Assembly (NCBI GenBank): GCA_000434635.1
Contig: HF988127.1
Span: 1-13,401 of the forward strand
DNA length: 13,401 nucleotides
Direction of reading: 5' to 3'
Origin: Firmicutes bacterium CAG:110
Lineage (GTDB): Bacteria > Bacillota > Clostridia > Oscillospirales > Oscillospiraceae
Shown here: piece after piece, positions 1-7,736 of the stretch
How the letters are laid out: every line of letters starts with the position of its first letter
Position numbering within the stretch: the first letter of the stretch is position 1
Made by a program: the position numbers and the translations under genes
The notes under the pieces: generated by a model
What the model was told of the DNA's origin: nothing
What the model saw: only the letters and a program-made list of their open reading frames with translations
Databases searched by the model: none

Positions 1-80
1 GAGAGCTGTCACCGAAGGTGACTGAGAGGGCTTTTCCCTGTTTTCCCTCTCCGTCTTCGCTTCGCTCAACCGCCTCTCCC
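1..80. repeat. partial inverted-repeat element, non-coding
   Basis: Several nested inverted repeats lie here. GTCACC (8-13) pairs with GGTGAC (17-22) around the loop gaa. GAGAGGG (24-30) pairs with CCCTCTC (45-51). GAGAG at the window edge (1-5) can pair with CTCTC (74-78), closing the unit. The arrangement looks like a multi-arm palindromic intergenic repeat whose left end is cut by the window. Similar 'agagctgtcacc...ggtgactgagaggg' elements are, as I recall, dispersed in intergenic regions of Oscillospiraceae, but I cannot confirm copy number from one window. The flanking stretch 81-166 shows only a weak 5-bp stem (94-98 with 110-114) and no gene. Confidence 0.5.
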
Positions 81-166
81 AGAAAGAGACAATGGGGCAG
101 TTCAATCGCGCCCCTATGCCCAAAAGCCCCGCCGTTTTCGGGTGTATCCATGTCCATTTTTCCCAA

Positions 167-195
167 TTGACAACCACTCCTGCCCATGCTATAAT
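167..195 (+). promoter_or_regulatory. consensus sigma-A promoter of the pyr operon
   Basis: TTGACA (167-172) and TATAAT (190-195) are separated by 17 bases, a perfect match to the housekeeping consensus. A TG at 187-188 adds an extended -10. Transcription should begin near 201-203, leaving a leader of about 70 nt before pyrC. So strong a promoter suggests that control is exerted after initiation, which fits the attenuator in the leader. Confidence 0.93.
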
Positions 196-210
196 TTAAT
201 GGATAAGTTC

Positions 211-238
211 AGCGGCTCATCCCGCCCGTCTTGCCGCT
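211..238 (+). promoter_or_regulatory. predicted antiterminator stem in the pyr leader
   Basis: AGCGGC (211-216) is the exact complement of GCCGCT (233-238). The right arm overlaps bases 233-235 of the terminator's left arm and its loop, so the two structures exclude each other. A third small hairpin, GCGG (212-215) with CCGC (222-225), would occupy the antiterminator's left arm and end just before the terminator stem, leaving the terminator free to form. These are visible complementarities; their competition in the cell is inferred. I see no match to the PyrR-binding loop consensus in the leader and no leader peptide. Confidence 0.5.
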
Positions 239-257
239 TTTGGCAGGACGTTTTTTT
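227..257 (+). terminator. leader intrinsic terminator (attenuator) upstream of pyrC
   Basis: A 9-bp stem, 227-235 with 242-250 (one G-U pair), closes a 6-base loop and is followed at once by seven T residues (251-257). It lies between the promoter and the pyrC ribosome site (AAGGAG, about 261-266), so it would stop transcription before the operon. A terminator in this position is the usual sign of transcription attenuation. What signal controls it is not evident from the sequence. Confidence 0.75.
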
Positions 258-272
258 AGAAAGGAGATCAGC

Positions 273-1508
273 ATGACGGATATGACGAAAGCCAAGGTTT
301 ACGCTGCTTCTTTGGGGTCCGTATTTTCCGAAGGGGTTTGTTCCTCCCTTTCCGCCCCCGGTCTTTCCGGGTTCGATTCTTCTGAATATGTTATTTTTCC
401 CGGCTTTTGTGACGTGCATGTGCATTTCAGAGAGCCGGGTTTTTCTTATAAGGAGACCATCGCCACAGGCAGCCGGGCAGCCGCCCGGGGCGGCTATACC
501 GCGGTCTGCACCATGCCCAACCTGAACCCGGTGCCGGACAGTGTGGAGAATCTTGGGATTCAGCGCCGTCTCATTGAGGAAACCGCCTGCATCCACGTCT
601 ACCCCTATGGCGCGATCACCGTCGGCGAACAGGGCGAAGCGCTTTCCGACCTGGAGGGCATGGCGCCGGGCGTGGTGGGTTTTTCCGACGACGGCCGGGG
701 CGTGCAGAGTGACGACCTGATGCGGCAGGCCATGCTTCGCGCCAAAGCCCTCGGGAAGCCCATTGTCGCCCACTGCGAGGTCAACTCGCTCTTGCGGGGC
801 GGGTACATCCACGACGGTGATTATGCCAAAGCCCATGGCCATCGGGGCATCTGCTCCGAAAGCGAATGGGGGCAAATTGCCCGGGACTTGCAGCTGGTAA
901 AAGAAACCGGCTGCGCCTACCACGTTTGTCACGTCTCCGCCAAGGAAAGCGTGGCGCTCATCCGCAAGGCCAAGGCCGAGGGACTGGACGTGACCTGCGA
1001 GACCGGCCCCCACTATCTGGTGATGGACGACAGCGACCTGCAGGAGGACGGTCGCTTCAAGATGAACCCGCCCCTGCGAGGAAAGGAAGACCGGGAGGCC
1101 CTGATTCATGGAATTCTGGACGGCACCATCGACATGATCGCCACCGACCACGCCCCCCACTCCGCCGAGGAAAAATCCCGAGGGCTGGAAAAAAGCGCCT
1201 TCGGCATTGTGGGCATTGAAACCGCTTTCCCGATTTTGTATACCTGTCTGGTAAAACCGGGCATTCTAAGCCTGAACAAACTATTGGAGCTTTTGTGCAT
1301 CAATCCCCGCAGACGCTTCGGTCTTCCTCTGGGAACGGACTACAGCATCTGGGACTTGAACGCCGCATACGCCATCGACCCGAAGGACTTTCTTTCCAAG
1401 GGCAGAGCCACGCCCTTCGCGGGCTGGCAGGTCAATGGAAAGTGCATCGCCACCATCTGTGACGGAAAGCTGGTATACGCCGCTCCGGAAACCCATACCG
1501 CCAAATAA
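273..1508 (+). CDS. pyrC: dihydroorotase, class I (zinc)
   Basis: This cytosolic amidohydrolase cyclises N-carbamoyl-aspartate to dihydroorotate, the third step of UMP synthesis. Over 411 residues it shows the HxH metal pair in DVHVHFREPG (H49, H51, with R53 as substrate arginine). GFSDDG follows, with D139 at the position where class I bacterial enzymes use Asp in place of a carboxylated lysine. Then come AHCE (H167), HVCHVS (H220) and TDHAPHS (catalytic D292). The C-terminal SKGRATPFAGW resembles the family's usual closing motif. I chose the ATG at 273 because AAGGAG sits 6 bases upstream. An in-frame TTG at 231 would start inside the leader terminator. With this start the HxH motif lies near residue 49, about ten residues earlier than in Bacillus-type PyrC, so the N-terminal beta-sandwich strands are abbreviated. 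It is the first gene of the operon, 16 bases before carB. Confidence 0.95.
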   Translation: MTDMTKAKVYAASLGSVFSEGVCSSLSAPGLSGFDSSEYVIFPGFCDVHVHFREPGFSYKETIATGSRAAARGGYTAVCTMPNLNPVPDSVENLGIQRRLIEETACIHVYPYGAITVGEQGEALSDLEGMAPGVVGFSDDGRGVQSDDLMRQAMLRAKALGKPIVAHCEVNSLLRGGYIHDGDYAKAHGHRGICSESEWGQIARDLQLVKETGCAYHVCHVSAKESVALIRKAKAEGLDVTCETGPHYLVMDDSDLQEDGRFKMNPPLRGKEDREALIHGILDGTIDMIATDHAPHSAEEKSRGLEKSAFGIVGIETAFPILYTCLVKPGILSLNKLLELLCINPRRRFGLPLGTDYSIWDLNAAYAIDPKDFLSKGRATPFAGWQVNGKCIATICDGKLVYAAPETHTAK

Positions 1509-1524
1509 CGAGAGGAGAAACACC

Positions 1525-4500
1525 ATGGCAAAAAGAACCGACATCAAGAAAATTCTCATCATTGGCTCCGGCCCCATCGTCATCGGTCAGGCTGCTGAGT
1601 TTGACTACGCCGGGACGCAGGCCTGTCTTGCTCTGAAAGAAGAGGGCTACGAGGTGGTGCTGTGCAACTCCAACCCCGCCACCATCATGACCGACACCAT
1701 CATCGCCGACAAGGTCTACATGGAGCCGCTGACCCTGGAATACATCGCCAAGATCATCCGCTACGAGCGCCCCGACGCCATCATCCCCGGCATCGGCGGG
1801 CAGACGGGTCTGAATCTGGCCATGCAGCTGGAAAAGAAGGGCATTTTGCGGGAATGCCGGGTCAGGCTGCTGGGCACCTCCAGCGAGTCCATCGAGCGTG
1901 CCGAAGATCGTGAGCTTTTCAAGGAGCTGTGCCAGTCCATCGGCGAGCCGGTCATCCCCTCCGAAATTTCCTACTCTCTGGAGGAAGCCAAGGAGGCTGC
2001 AAAACGCATCGGCTATCCCGTGGTGCTCCGCCCCGCCTTTACCCTGGGCGGCACCGGCGGCGGCTTTGCCTACAATGAAGACGAGTTGGTGGAGATCGGC
2101 CTCAACGCCTTTGCCCTCTCCCCTGTCCATCAGGTTCTGGTGGAAAAGTCCGTCAAGGGCTACAAGGAGATCGAATTCGAGGTCATGCGGGACTCCAATG
2201 ACCACGCCATCACCATCTGCGGCATGGAGAACATCGACCCCGTGGGCGTCCACACCGGTGACAGCATGGTGGTCGCCCCCATCATGACCCTCAGCGACCA
2301 CGACATGAAGATGCTCAACGACTCCGCCATCAAGATCATCCGGGCGCTGAAGGTGGAGGGCGGCTGCAACGTTCAGTTTGCCCTTGACCCAAATTCCTCC
2401 AGATACTATCTCATTGAGGTCAACCCCCGTGTCTCCCGTTCCTCCGCGCTGGCTTCCAAGGCCTCCGGCTACCCCATTGCCCGGGTCACCGCGAAAATCG
2501 CCGTGGGCATGGCGCTGGAGGACATCAAAATCGCCAACACCAACGCCGCCTTTGAGCCGAAGCTGGACTACGTCATCACCAAGCTGCCCCGGTTCCCCTT
2601 CGACAAGTTCACCTCCGCCATCAACATTCTGGGTACCCAGATGATGGCCACCGGCGAGGTCATGGGCATCGGCTCCAATCTGGAGGAATCCCTGCTCAAG
2701 GGCATCCGCTCTCTGGAGGTAGGCGCGAACCACATCTACCATCACAAATTCGACGACATGACCACGGAGGAGCTGCTGGACTATATCAGCGTGTTCCGCT
2801 CCGACAACATTTTCGCCATTGCGGAAATCATCTACCGGGGCGTCACCGTGGAGCAGATTCATGAGATCACCGCCATCGACGTGTATTTCCTGAACGCCAT
2901 TAAGCGCATTGTGGACATGGAGGAATACTTAAAGCTCCATGTCAAAGAGCCGGAAGCCCTTCTGGACGCGAAGAAAATGGGCTTCAGCGACAAATATGTA
3001 AGCCGGCTGTGGAAATGCTCCGAGACGGACGTGTCTGATTTCCGCAGAGAACACGGTATGTTCCCGGCCTTCCGCATGGTGGACACCTGCCACACCGGCG
3101 CGTATATCCCCTACTTCTACTCCTCCTACACCGGCGGAAACGTCTCCCGGCTGACAAGCAAAAAGAAGATCGTGGTGCTGGGCGCAGGCCCCATCCGCAT
3201 CGGTCAGGGCGTGGAATTCGACTACTCCACCGTCCACGCCGTCATGACCATCAAAAAGGCGGGCTACGAGGCCATCATCATCAACAATAACCCCGAGACC
3301 GTCTCCACCGACTACACCACCGCCGACAAGCTGTATTTTGAGCCTTTGACTCCCGAGGATGTGATGAACATCATCGATTTTGAAAAGCCCTACGGCGTGA
3401 TCGCGTCTCTGGGCGGCCAGACCGCCATCAATCTGGCCCAGCCCCTCCATGACCGGGGCGTGAAGATCATCGGCACCGGCTGCGAGGCCATCGACAGAGC
3501 CGAAAACCGGGACGCCTTTGAAAAGCTCCTGAAGGAGCTGAACATCCCCCAGCCCAAGGGCAGAGCCGTCACCAAAATCGAGGACGGCCTCGCAGCGGCA
3601 AACGAGATCGGCTATCCCGTGCTGGTGCGTCCCAGCTTCGTGCTGGGCGGCCGCGCCATGCAGATCGTGGCAAACGAGACCCAGCTGCGCCATTACCTGA
3701 AAAGCGCCGTGGAAATCGACGAGGACAAGCCCGTTCTGGTGGACAAATACATTCAGGGCCGTGAAGTGGAGATCGACGCCATCTGCGACGGCCGGGACGT
3801 GTTCGTCCCCGGCATCATGGAACTGGTGGAGCGCACCGGCGTTCACTCCGGCGACTCCATCTCCGTCTACCCCTCCTTCTCCATCTCCGACAAGGTCAAG
3901 GGCATCATTCTGCAATACGCCAAAAAGCTGGGTCTGGGCATCGGCATTGTCGGCCTGTTCAATGTGCAGTTCATCGTAGACCCCGAGGACAACGTGTCCG
4001 TCATCGAGGTCAACCCCCGTTCCTCCCGCACTGTCCCCTTCCTGAGCAAGGCCACGGGCTACAGCCTTGCGGACATCGCCACCGACGTGATTCTGGGTCT
4101 GAGCCTGAAGGAGCAGGGCTTCTTCGACATCTACCCCGCCGAAAAGGAGCGCTGGTACGTCAAAGCGCCAGTGTTCTCCTTCAACAAAATCCGCGGTCTG
4201 GACGCCTATCTGACGCCCGAAATGAAGTCCACCGGCGAAGCCATCGGCTATGACCGCACCATGACCCGTGCCCTGTACAAGGCGCTGCAGGCCTCCGGCA
4301 TGAAGCTGCAGAACTACGGCACCGTGCTTGCCACCATCGCCGACCGGGACAAGGAGGAAGCGCTGCCCCTGATCCGCCGGTTCTACCGTCTGGGCTTCAA
4401 CATCGAGGCCACCGCCGGAACTGCCACATTCCTGAAGGAAAACGGCATCCGCACCCATGTTCTGGGCAAGATCAGCGACGGCAGCGACGAAATTCCCAAC

Positions 4501-4692
4501 GCCCTGCGTCAGGGACACATTGCCTACGTCATCAACACCCGCGACCCCGGCTCCAGCGGCCGGGACGGCATAAAAATCCGCCGGATCGCCACGGAGCACA
4601 ATGTGACGCTGTTTACCGCATTGGACACCATCCGGGTTCTGCTGGATGTGCTGGAAGAAACCACGCTGACGATTTCTACGATTGACGCCTGA
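1525..4692 (+). CDS. carB: carbamoyl phosphate synthetase, large subunit
   Basis: This 1055-residue synthetase makes carbamoyl phosphate from bicarbonate, ammonia and two ATP; the family length is about 1070. The internal duplication is plain: GSGPIVIGQAAEFDYAG near residue 14 is mirrored by GAGPIRIGQGVEFDYST near residue 553. Each half has an ATP-grasp domain with an IEVNPR motif. Residues from about 930 form the allosteric MGS-like domain (TAGTATFLKENG, then INT and RRIA), where UMP or PRPP acts in relatives. The start at 1525 has AGGAG 7 bases upstream; an in-frame ATG at 1435 lies inside pyrC. The glutaminase subunit CarA, normally adjacent and supplying ammonia from glutamine, is absent from this operon. 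It must be encoded elsewhere, or the enzyme uses free ammonia; the first is more likely. Carbamoyl phosphate would feed both PyrB and arginine synthesis. Confidence 0.97.
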   Translation: MAKRTDIKKILIIGSGPIVIGQAAEFDYAGTQACLALKEEGYEVVLCNSNPATIMTDTIIADKVYMEPLTLEYIAKIIRYERPDAIIPGIGGQTGLNLAMQLEKKGILRECRVRLLGTSSESIERAEDRELFKELCQSIGEPVIPSEISYSLEEAKEAAKRIGYPVVLRPAFTLGGTGGGFAYNEDELVEIGLNAFALSPVHQVLVEKSVKGYKEIEFEVMRDSNDHAITICGMENIDPVGVHTGDSMVVAPIMTLSDHDMKMLNDSAIKIIRALKVEGGCNVQFALDPNSSRYYLIEVNPRVSRSSALASKASGYPIARVTAKIAVGMALEDIKIANTNAAFEPKLDYVITKLPRFPFDKFTSAINILGTQMMATGEVMGIGSNLEESLLKGIRSLEVGANHIYHHKFDDMTTEELLDYISVFRSDNIFAIAEIIYRGVTVEQIHEITAIDVYFLNAIKRIVDMEEYLKLHVKEPEALLDAKKMGFSDKYVSRLWKCSETDVSDFRREHGMFPAFRMVDTCHTGAYIPYFYSSYTGGNVSRLTSKKKIVVLGAGPIRIGQGVEFDYSTVHAVMTIKKAGYEAIIINNNPETVSTDYTTADKLYFEPLTPEDVMNIIDFEKPYGVIASLGGQTAINLAQPLHDRGVKIIGTGCEAIDRAENRDAFEKLLKELNIPQPKGRAVTKIEDGLAAANEIGYPVLVRPSFVLGGRAMQIVANETQLRHYLKSAVEIDEDKPVLVDKYIQGREVEIDAICDGRDVFVPGIMELVERTGVHSGDSISVYPSFSISDKVKGIILQYAKKLGLGIGIVGLFNVQFIVDPEDNVSVIEVNPRSSRTVPFLSKATGYSLADIATDVILGLSLKEQGFFDIYPAEKERWYVKAPVFSFNKIRGLDAYLTPEMKSTGEAIGYDRTMTRALYKALQASGMKLQNYGTVLATIADRDKEEALPLIRRFYRLGFNIEATAGTATFLKENGIRTHVLGKISDGSDEIPNALRQGHIAYVINTRDPGSSGRDGIKIRRIATEHNVTLFTALDTIRVLLDVLEETTLTISTIDA

Positions 4693-4727
4693 GCAGGCAA
4701 CGCCAAAAATTCCCGGAAGGAGCGACC

Positions 4728-5465
4728 ATGAAACAGAGCATTTTCACGATTCTTTCCAATACCCCCCTGACGGACTGCGTCTACAAAATGGTGCTTTCCG
4801 GCGACACCTCCGCCATTACCGCCCCGGGGCAGTTTGTCAACATTCAGATCACAGGGAAGTTCCTCCGCCGTCCCATTTCCGTGTGCGACTGTGACGGCAG
4901 CACCCTCACCATCGTCTACAAGGTGGTGGGCAAGGGTACGGAAATTCTCTCCCGGATGGTTGCCGGAGAGAAGCTGGACATCCTGACCGGCCTTGGCAAC
5001 GGCTACGACCTCGCCCCCGCCGGGGACAGCCCCGTCTTACTGGGCGGCGGCGTGGGCGTCCCGCCGCTGTACCACCTTGCCAAACGGCTGCTTGCCATGG
5101 GCAAGCAGGTAACGGTGATTCTGGGCTTCAACACCCAATCGGAAGTGTTCTATGAAGCCGAATTCCGGGCGCTGGGCTGCCGGGTGATTGTCGCCACCGC
5201 CGACGGAAGCTATGGCGTCAAGGGCTTCGCCACCACGCCCCTGAACGATCTTAATTATTCCTATTTCTACACCTGCGGCCCGGAGCCGATGCTCAAGGCG
5301 GTGTATAAAGCCGCCCGCACCTCCGGCCAAATGAGCTTTGAGGAACGGATGGGCTGCGGTTTCGGCGCCTGCATGGGCTGCTCCTGCAAGACCCTCACGG
5401 GATACAAACGCATCTGCAAGGACGGCCCCGTCATGCGGAAGGAGGAAATTCTATGGGAAGCCTGA
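4728..5465 (+). CDS. pyrK: dihydroorotate dehydrogenase B, electron transfer subunit
   Basis: PyrK binds FAD and a [2Fe-2S] cluster and passes electrons from the PyrD flavin to NAD+. Its 245 residues follow the ferredoxin-reductase plan. A flavin-binding barrel carries RRPIS (47-51). The nucleotide-binding domain has GGGVGVPPL (106-114) and CGPEPML (183-189). The C-terminal cluster cysteines are C210, C215, C218 and C230 (C-x4-C-x2-C-x11-C), with an extra C220 beside them. The final spacing is shorter than the x14 I recall for Bacillus and Lactococcus PyrK. The ATG at 4728 is preceded by GGAAGGAG (4715-4722). The last 13 bases overlap pyrD, so the two subunits are probably translationally coupled, as suits an obligate heterotetramer. 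Confidence 0.95.
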   Translation: MKQSIFTILSNTPLTDCVYKMVLSGDTSAITAPGQFVNIQITGKFLRRPISVCDCDGSTLTIVYKVVGKGTEILSRMVAGEKLDILTGLGNGYDLAPAGDSPVLLGGGVGVPPLYHLAKRLLAMGKQVTVILGFNTQSEVFYEAEFRALGCRVIVATADGSYGVKGFATTPLNDLNYSYFYTCGPEPMLKAVYKAARTSGQMSFEERMGCGFGACMGCSCKTLTGYKRICKDGPVMRKEEILWEA

Positions 5466-6364
5466 GCGTGAACCTCTGCGGCATCGAGCTGGACAACCCG
5501 GTCATCCCCGCTTCCGGCACCTTTGGCTACGGCTATGAGTTTGCCGAACTGTATGACATTAACTGCCTTGGCACCTTCTCCTTCAAGGGAACCACGAAAG
5601 AACCCCGTTTTGGAAATCCCACGCCCCGCATCGCCGAGTGTACCGGCGGCATGATCAACGCCGTGGGGCTGCAAAATCCCGGCGTGGACAAAGTCATATC
5701 CGAAGAACTCCCGAAGCTGAAAGCCTGCTTTCACAAGCCCGTCATGGCCAACGTCTCCGGCTTTTCCGTGGCGGATTACGCCTACACCTGCGAGCGGCTG
5801 GACAAAGAGGAACAGGTGGGCTGGCTGGAGGTCAACGTCAGCTGCCCCAACGTTCACGGCGGCGGCATGAGCTTCGGCACCTGCCCGGAAGCTGCCGCAG
5901 AGGTAACGGCGGCGGTGAAAAAGGTCACGAAAAAGCCCGTCATCATCAAGCTTTCCCCCAACGTCACCGACATTGTGTCCATTGCCAAAGCCTGCGAGGA
6001 CGCGGGGGCGGACGGCATCAGCCTGATTAACACTCTGCTTGGTATGCGCATCGACCTGCGTACCCGCAAGCCCATCATCGCCAACAAAATGGGCGGCTTT
6101 TCCGGCCCTGCCATCTTCCCGGTGGCGCTGCGCATGGTCTATCAGGTCGCAAATGCGGTAAACGTCCCCGTGGTGGGCATGGGCGGCGTCAGCAGCGCCG
6201 AAGATGTGGTGGAAATGATGCTGGCAGGCGCTACCGCCGTGGAGGTAGGCGCGGCCAATCTCGTAAATCCCTACGCCTGCCGGGACATCATCCGGGAGCT
6301 TCCCGCCGTCATGGAAAAATACAAAATTGAGAATCTGAAAGACATTATAGGAGGCGCGAAATAA
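5453..6364 (+). CDS. pyrD: dihydroorotate dehydrogenase B, catalytic subunit (class 1B)
   Basis: This FMN enzyme oxidises dihydroorotate to orotate and works with PyrK. Key motifs in the 303 residues are SGTFGYGYE (21-29), NAVGLQNPG (69-77), NVSCPN with the class 1 catalytic base C131, KLSPN with the flavin lysine K166, and GMGGV (242-246) for FMN phosphate binding. A cysteine base together with an adjacent pyrK marks class 1B (NAD+-linked) rather than the membrane class 2 enzyme, which uses serine. GGAAGGAGG (5437-5445) lies 7 bases before the ATG, inside pyrK. The stop codon shares one base with the pyrF start (TAATG). Confidence 0.96.
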   Translation: MGSLSVNLCGIELDNPVIPASGTFGYGYEFAELYDINCLGTFSFKGTTKEPRFGNPTPRIAECTGGMINAVGLQNPGVDKVISEELPKLKACFHKPVMANVSGFSVADYAYTCERLDKEEQVGWLEVNVSCPNVHGGGMSFGTCPEAAAEVTAAVKKVTKKPVIIKLSPNVTDIVSIAKACEDAGADGISLINTLLGMRIDLRTRKPIIANKMGGFSGPAIFPVALRMVYQVANAVNVPVVGMGGVSSAEDVVEMMLAGATAVEVGAANLVNPYACRDIIRELPAVMEKYKIENLKDIIGGAK

Positions 6365-7062
6365 TGGGTAAGGACGTCATTGTTGCCTGCGATTTTTCAT
6401 CCGCCGAGGCGACCTTCGCTTTTCTGGACAAATTCACCGGCCGCAAGCCCTTCGTGAAGATCGGCATGGAGCTGTACTACGCGGAAGGCCCCGCCATCGT
6501 CCGGGAGATCAAAGCCCGGGGACACAAGATTTTTCTGGACTTAAAGCTCCACGACATTCCCAACACCGTGAAAAAAGCCATGTCCGTCCTGCGGAATCTG
6601 GACGTGGACATCACCAACCTCCACGCCGCCGGTACCACCGCCATGATGAAGGCCGCGCTGGAAGGTCTGACCCGGGAGGACGGCACCCGTCCCCTGCTGA
6701 TCGCCGTGACCCAGCTGACCTCCACCGATCAGGCGGCCATGGAGTCCGACCTGCTCATTCATGAGCCCATTGACGAAGTGGTCATGCACTACGCCGAGAC
6801 CGCGAAAAACGCGAGTCTGGACGGCGTGGTCTGCTCTCCTCTGGAAGCTGGGAAGGTGCATGAGCGCTGCGGTCAGCGCTTTCTCACCGTGACCCCCGGC
6901 GTCCGCTTCGCCGACGGAGACGTAGGCGACCAGAAGCGGGTGATGACCCCAGCCGCCGCCAAGGCCATCGGTTCGGACTACATCGTGGTCGGTCGTCCCA
7001 TCACGGCCGCCGCCGACCCCGTGGCCGCTTATGAACGCTGCGTGGCGGAATTCTGCGACTGA
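6364..7062 (+). CDS. pyrF: orotidine 5'-phosphate decarboxylase
   Basis: PyrF decarboxylates OMP to UMP, the last step of the pathway. The 232-residue single-domain barrel carries the Lys-Asp-Lys-Asp catalytic set: D10 in VACDF, K32 in FVKIG, and D59, K61 and D64 in FLDLKLHDIPNTV. The phosphate-binding part is seen in TPGVRF and VVGRPIT. The length matches the short bacterial type 1 form. The ATG overlaps the pyrD stop by one base and has AGGAGG at 6349-6354. pyrE follows after 17 bases, so the two enzymes that eukaryotes fuse as UMP synthase are adjacent here. Confidence 0.97.
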   Translation: MGKDVIVACDFSSAEATFAFLDKFTGRKPFVKIGMELYYAEGPAIVREIKARGHKIFLDLKLHDIPNTVKKAMSVLRNLDVDITNLHAAGTTAMMKAALEGLTREDGTRPLLIAVTQLTSTDQAAMESDLLIHEPIDEVVMHYAETAKNASLDGVVCSPLEAGKVHERCGQRFLTVTPGVRFADGDVGDQKRVMTPAAAKAIGSDYIVVGRPITAAADPVAAYERCVAEFCD

Positions 7063-7079
7063 AATAAGGAGGAAGCATT

Positions 7080-7736
7080 TTGGAAAGCTACAAAAGAGAA
7101 TTCATTCAGTTTCTGGAGATGGCCGGTGTGCTGAAATTCGGCGATTTCACCGCCAAATCCGGCCGGAAAATCCCCTATTTCATCAACGCCGGGGAGATCA
7201 AAACCGGTAAGGAAATTGCGACTCTGGGCGAATTCTACGCCCGCGCCTACCGGGAAAAGCTGGGGCGGCGGAAGGCCGTCCTCTATGGCCCCGCCTACAA
7301 GGGCATTTCCATCGCCGTGTCCGCCGCCGTTGCCCTGAGTCGGGACGGGCTGGACGTTCCCTTCTTCTTCAACCGCAAGGAAGCTAAGGATCACGGCGAG
7401 GGCGGCGTGTTCGTGGGCTACGTCCCCAAGGCCGGTGAGGACGTGGTCATCGTAGAGGACGTCATCACCGCCGGGACTGCCATCCGGGAAAGCATGGCTA
7501 TCTTAAGCCGTCTGGAGGGCGTCAGGGTCGCCGCCACATTTATTATGGTTGACCGCAAGGAGCGGGGCAAGGGCGAAAAGCTGGCCATGGAGGAAGTGGA
7601 AGAGGAATTTGGCTTCCCCGTCTACTCCGTGGTGGATGTGTATGACATCATCGCCTATCTGGAAGAAAATCCCGCCAACGCCGAAAATGTGGCGCGGATC
7701 AAAAACTACCTTGCCGTGAATGGAGCGAAAGTATGA
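7080..7736 (+). CDS. pyrE: orotate phosphoribosyltransferase
   Basis: PyrE joins orotate to PRPP to give OMP. The 218 residues have the PRPP-binding signature VVIVEDVITAGTA (122-134). They also have the flexible catalytic loop RKEAKDHGEGG (99-109), which closes over the active site of the neighbouring subunit in the dimer. The start is a TTG at 7080. No nearby in-frame ATG gives a full N-terminus, and AAGGAGG (7066-7072) stands 7 bases before it. A rare start codon here may lower its yield relative to its neighbours, but that is inference. Its stop overlaps the pyrB start as ATGA. Confidence 0.95.
   Translation: MESYKREFIQFLEMAGVLKFGDFTAKSGRKIPYFINAGEIKTGKEIATLGEFYARAYREKLGRRKAVLYGPAYKGISIAVSAAVALSRDGLDVPFFFNRKEAKDHGEGGVFVGYVPKAGEDVVIVEDVITAGTAIRESMAILSRLEGVRVAATFIMVDRKERGKGEKLAMEEVEEEFGFPVYSVVDVYDIIAYLEENPANAENVARIKNYLAVNGAKV

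Noticed and set aside
231..272. Upstream in-frame TTG start for pyrC at 231
   Set aside because: It falls inside the leader terminator stem and lacks a ribosome site, while the ATG at 273 has AAGGAG 6 bases before it.
189..1160. 323-codon minus-strand open frame opposite pyrC
   Set aside because: It is antisense to clear pyrC motifs and has no recognisable protein content.
1432..4599. Long open frames on the minus strand opposite carB (476 and 556 codons)
   Set aside because: They are rich in Gly, Val, Asp and His in the pattern of an antisense shadow of GC-rich coding sequence, and carB is unmistakable on the other strand.
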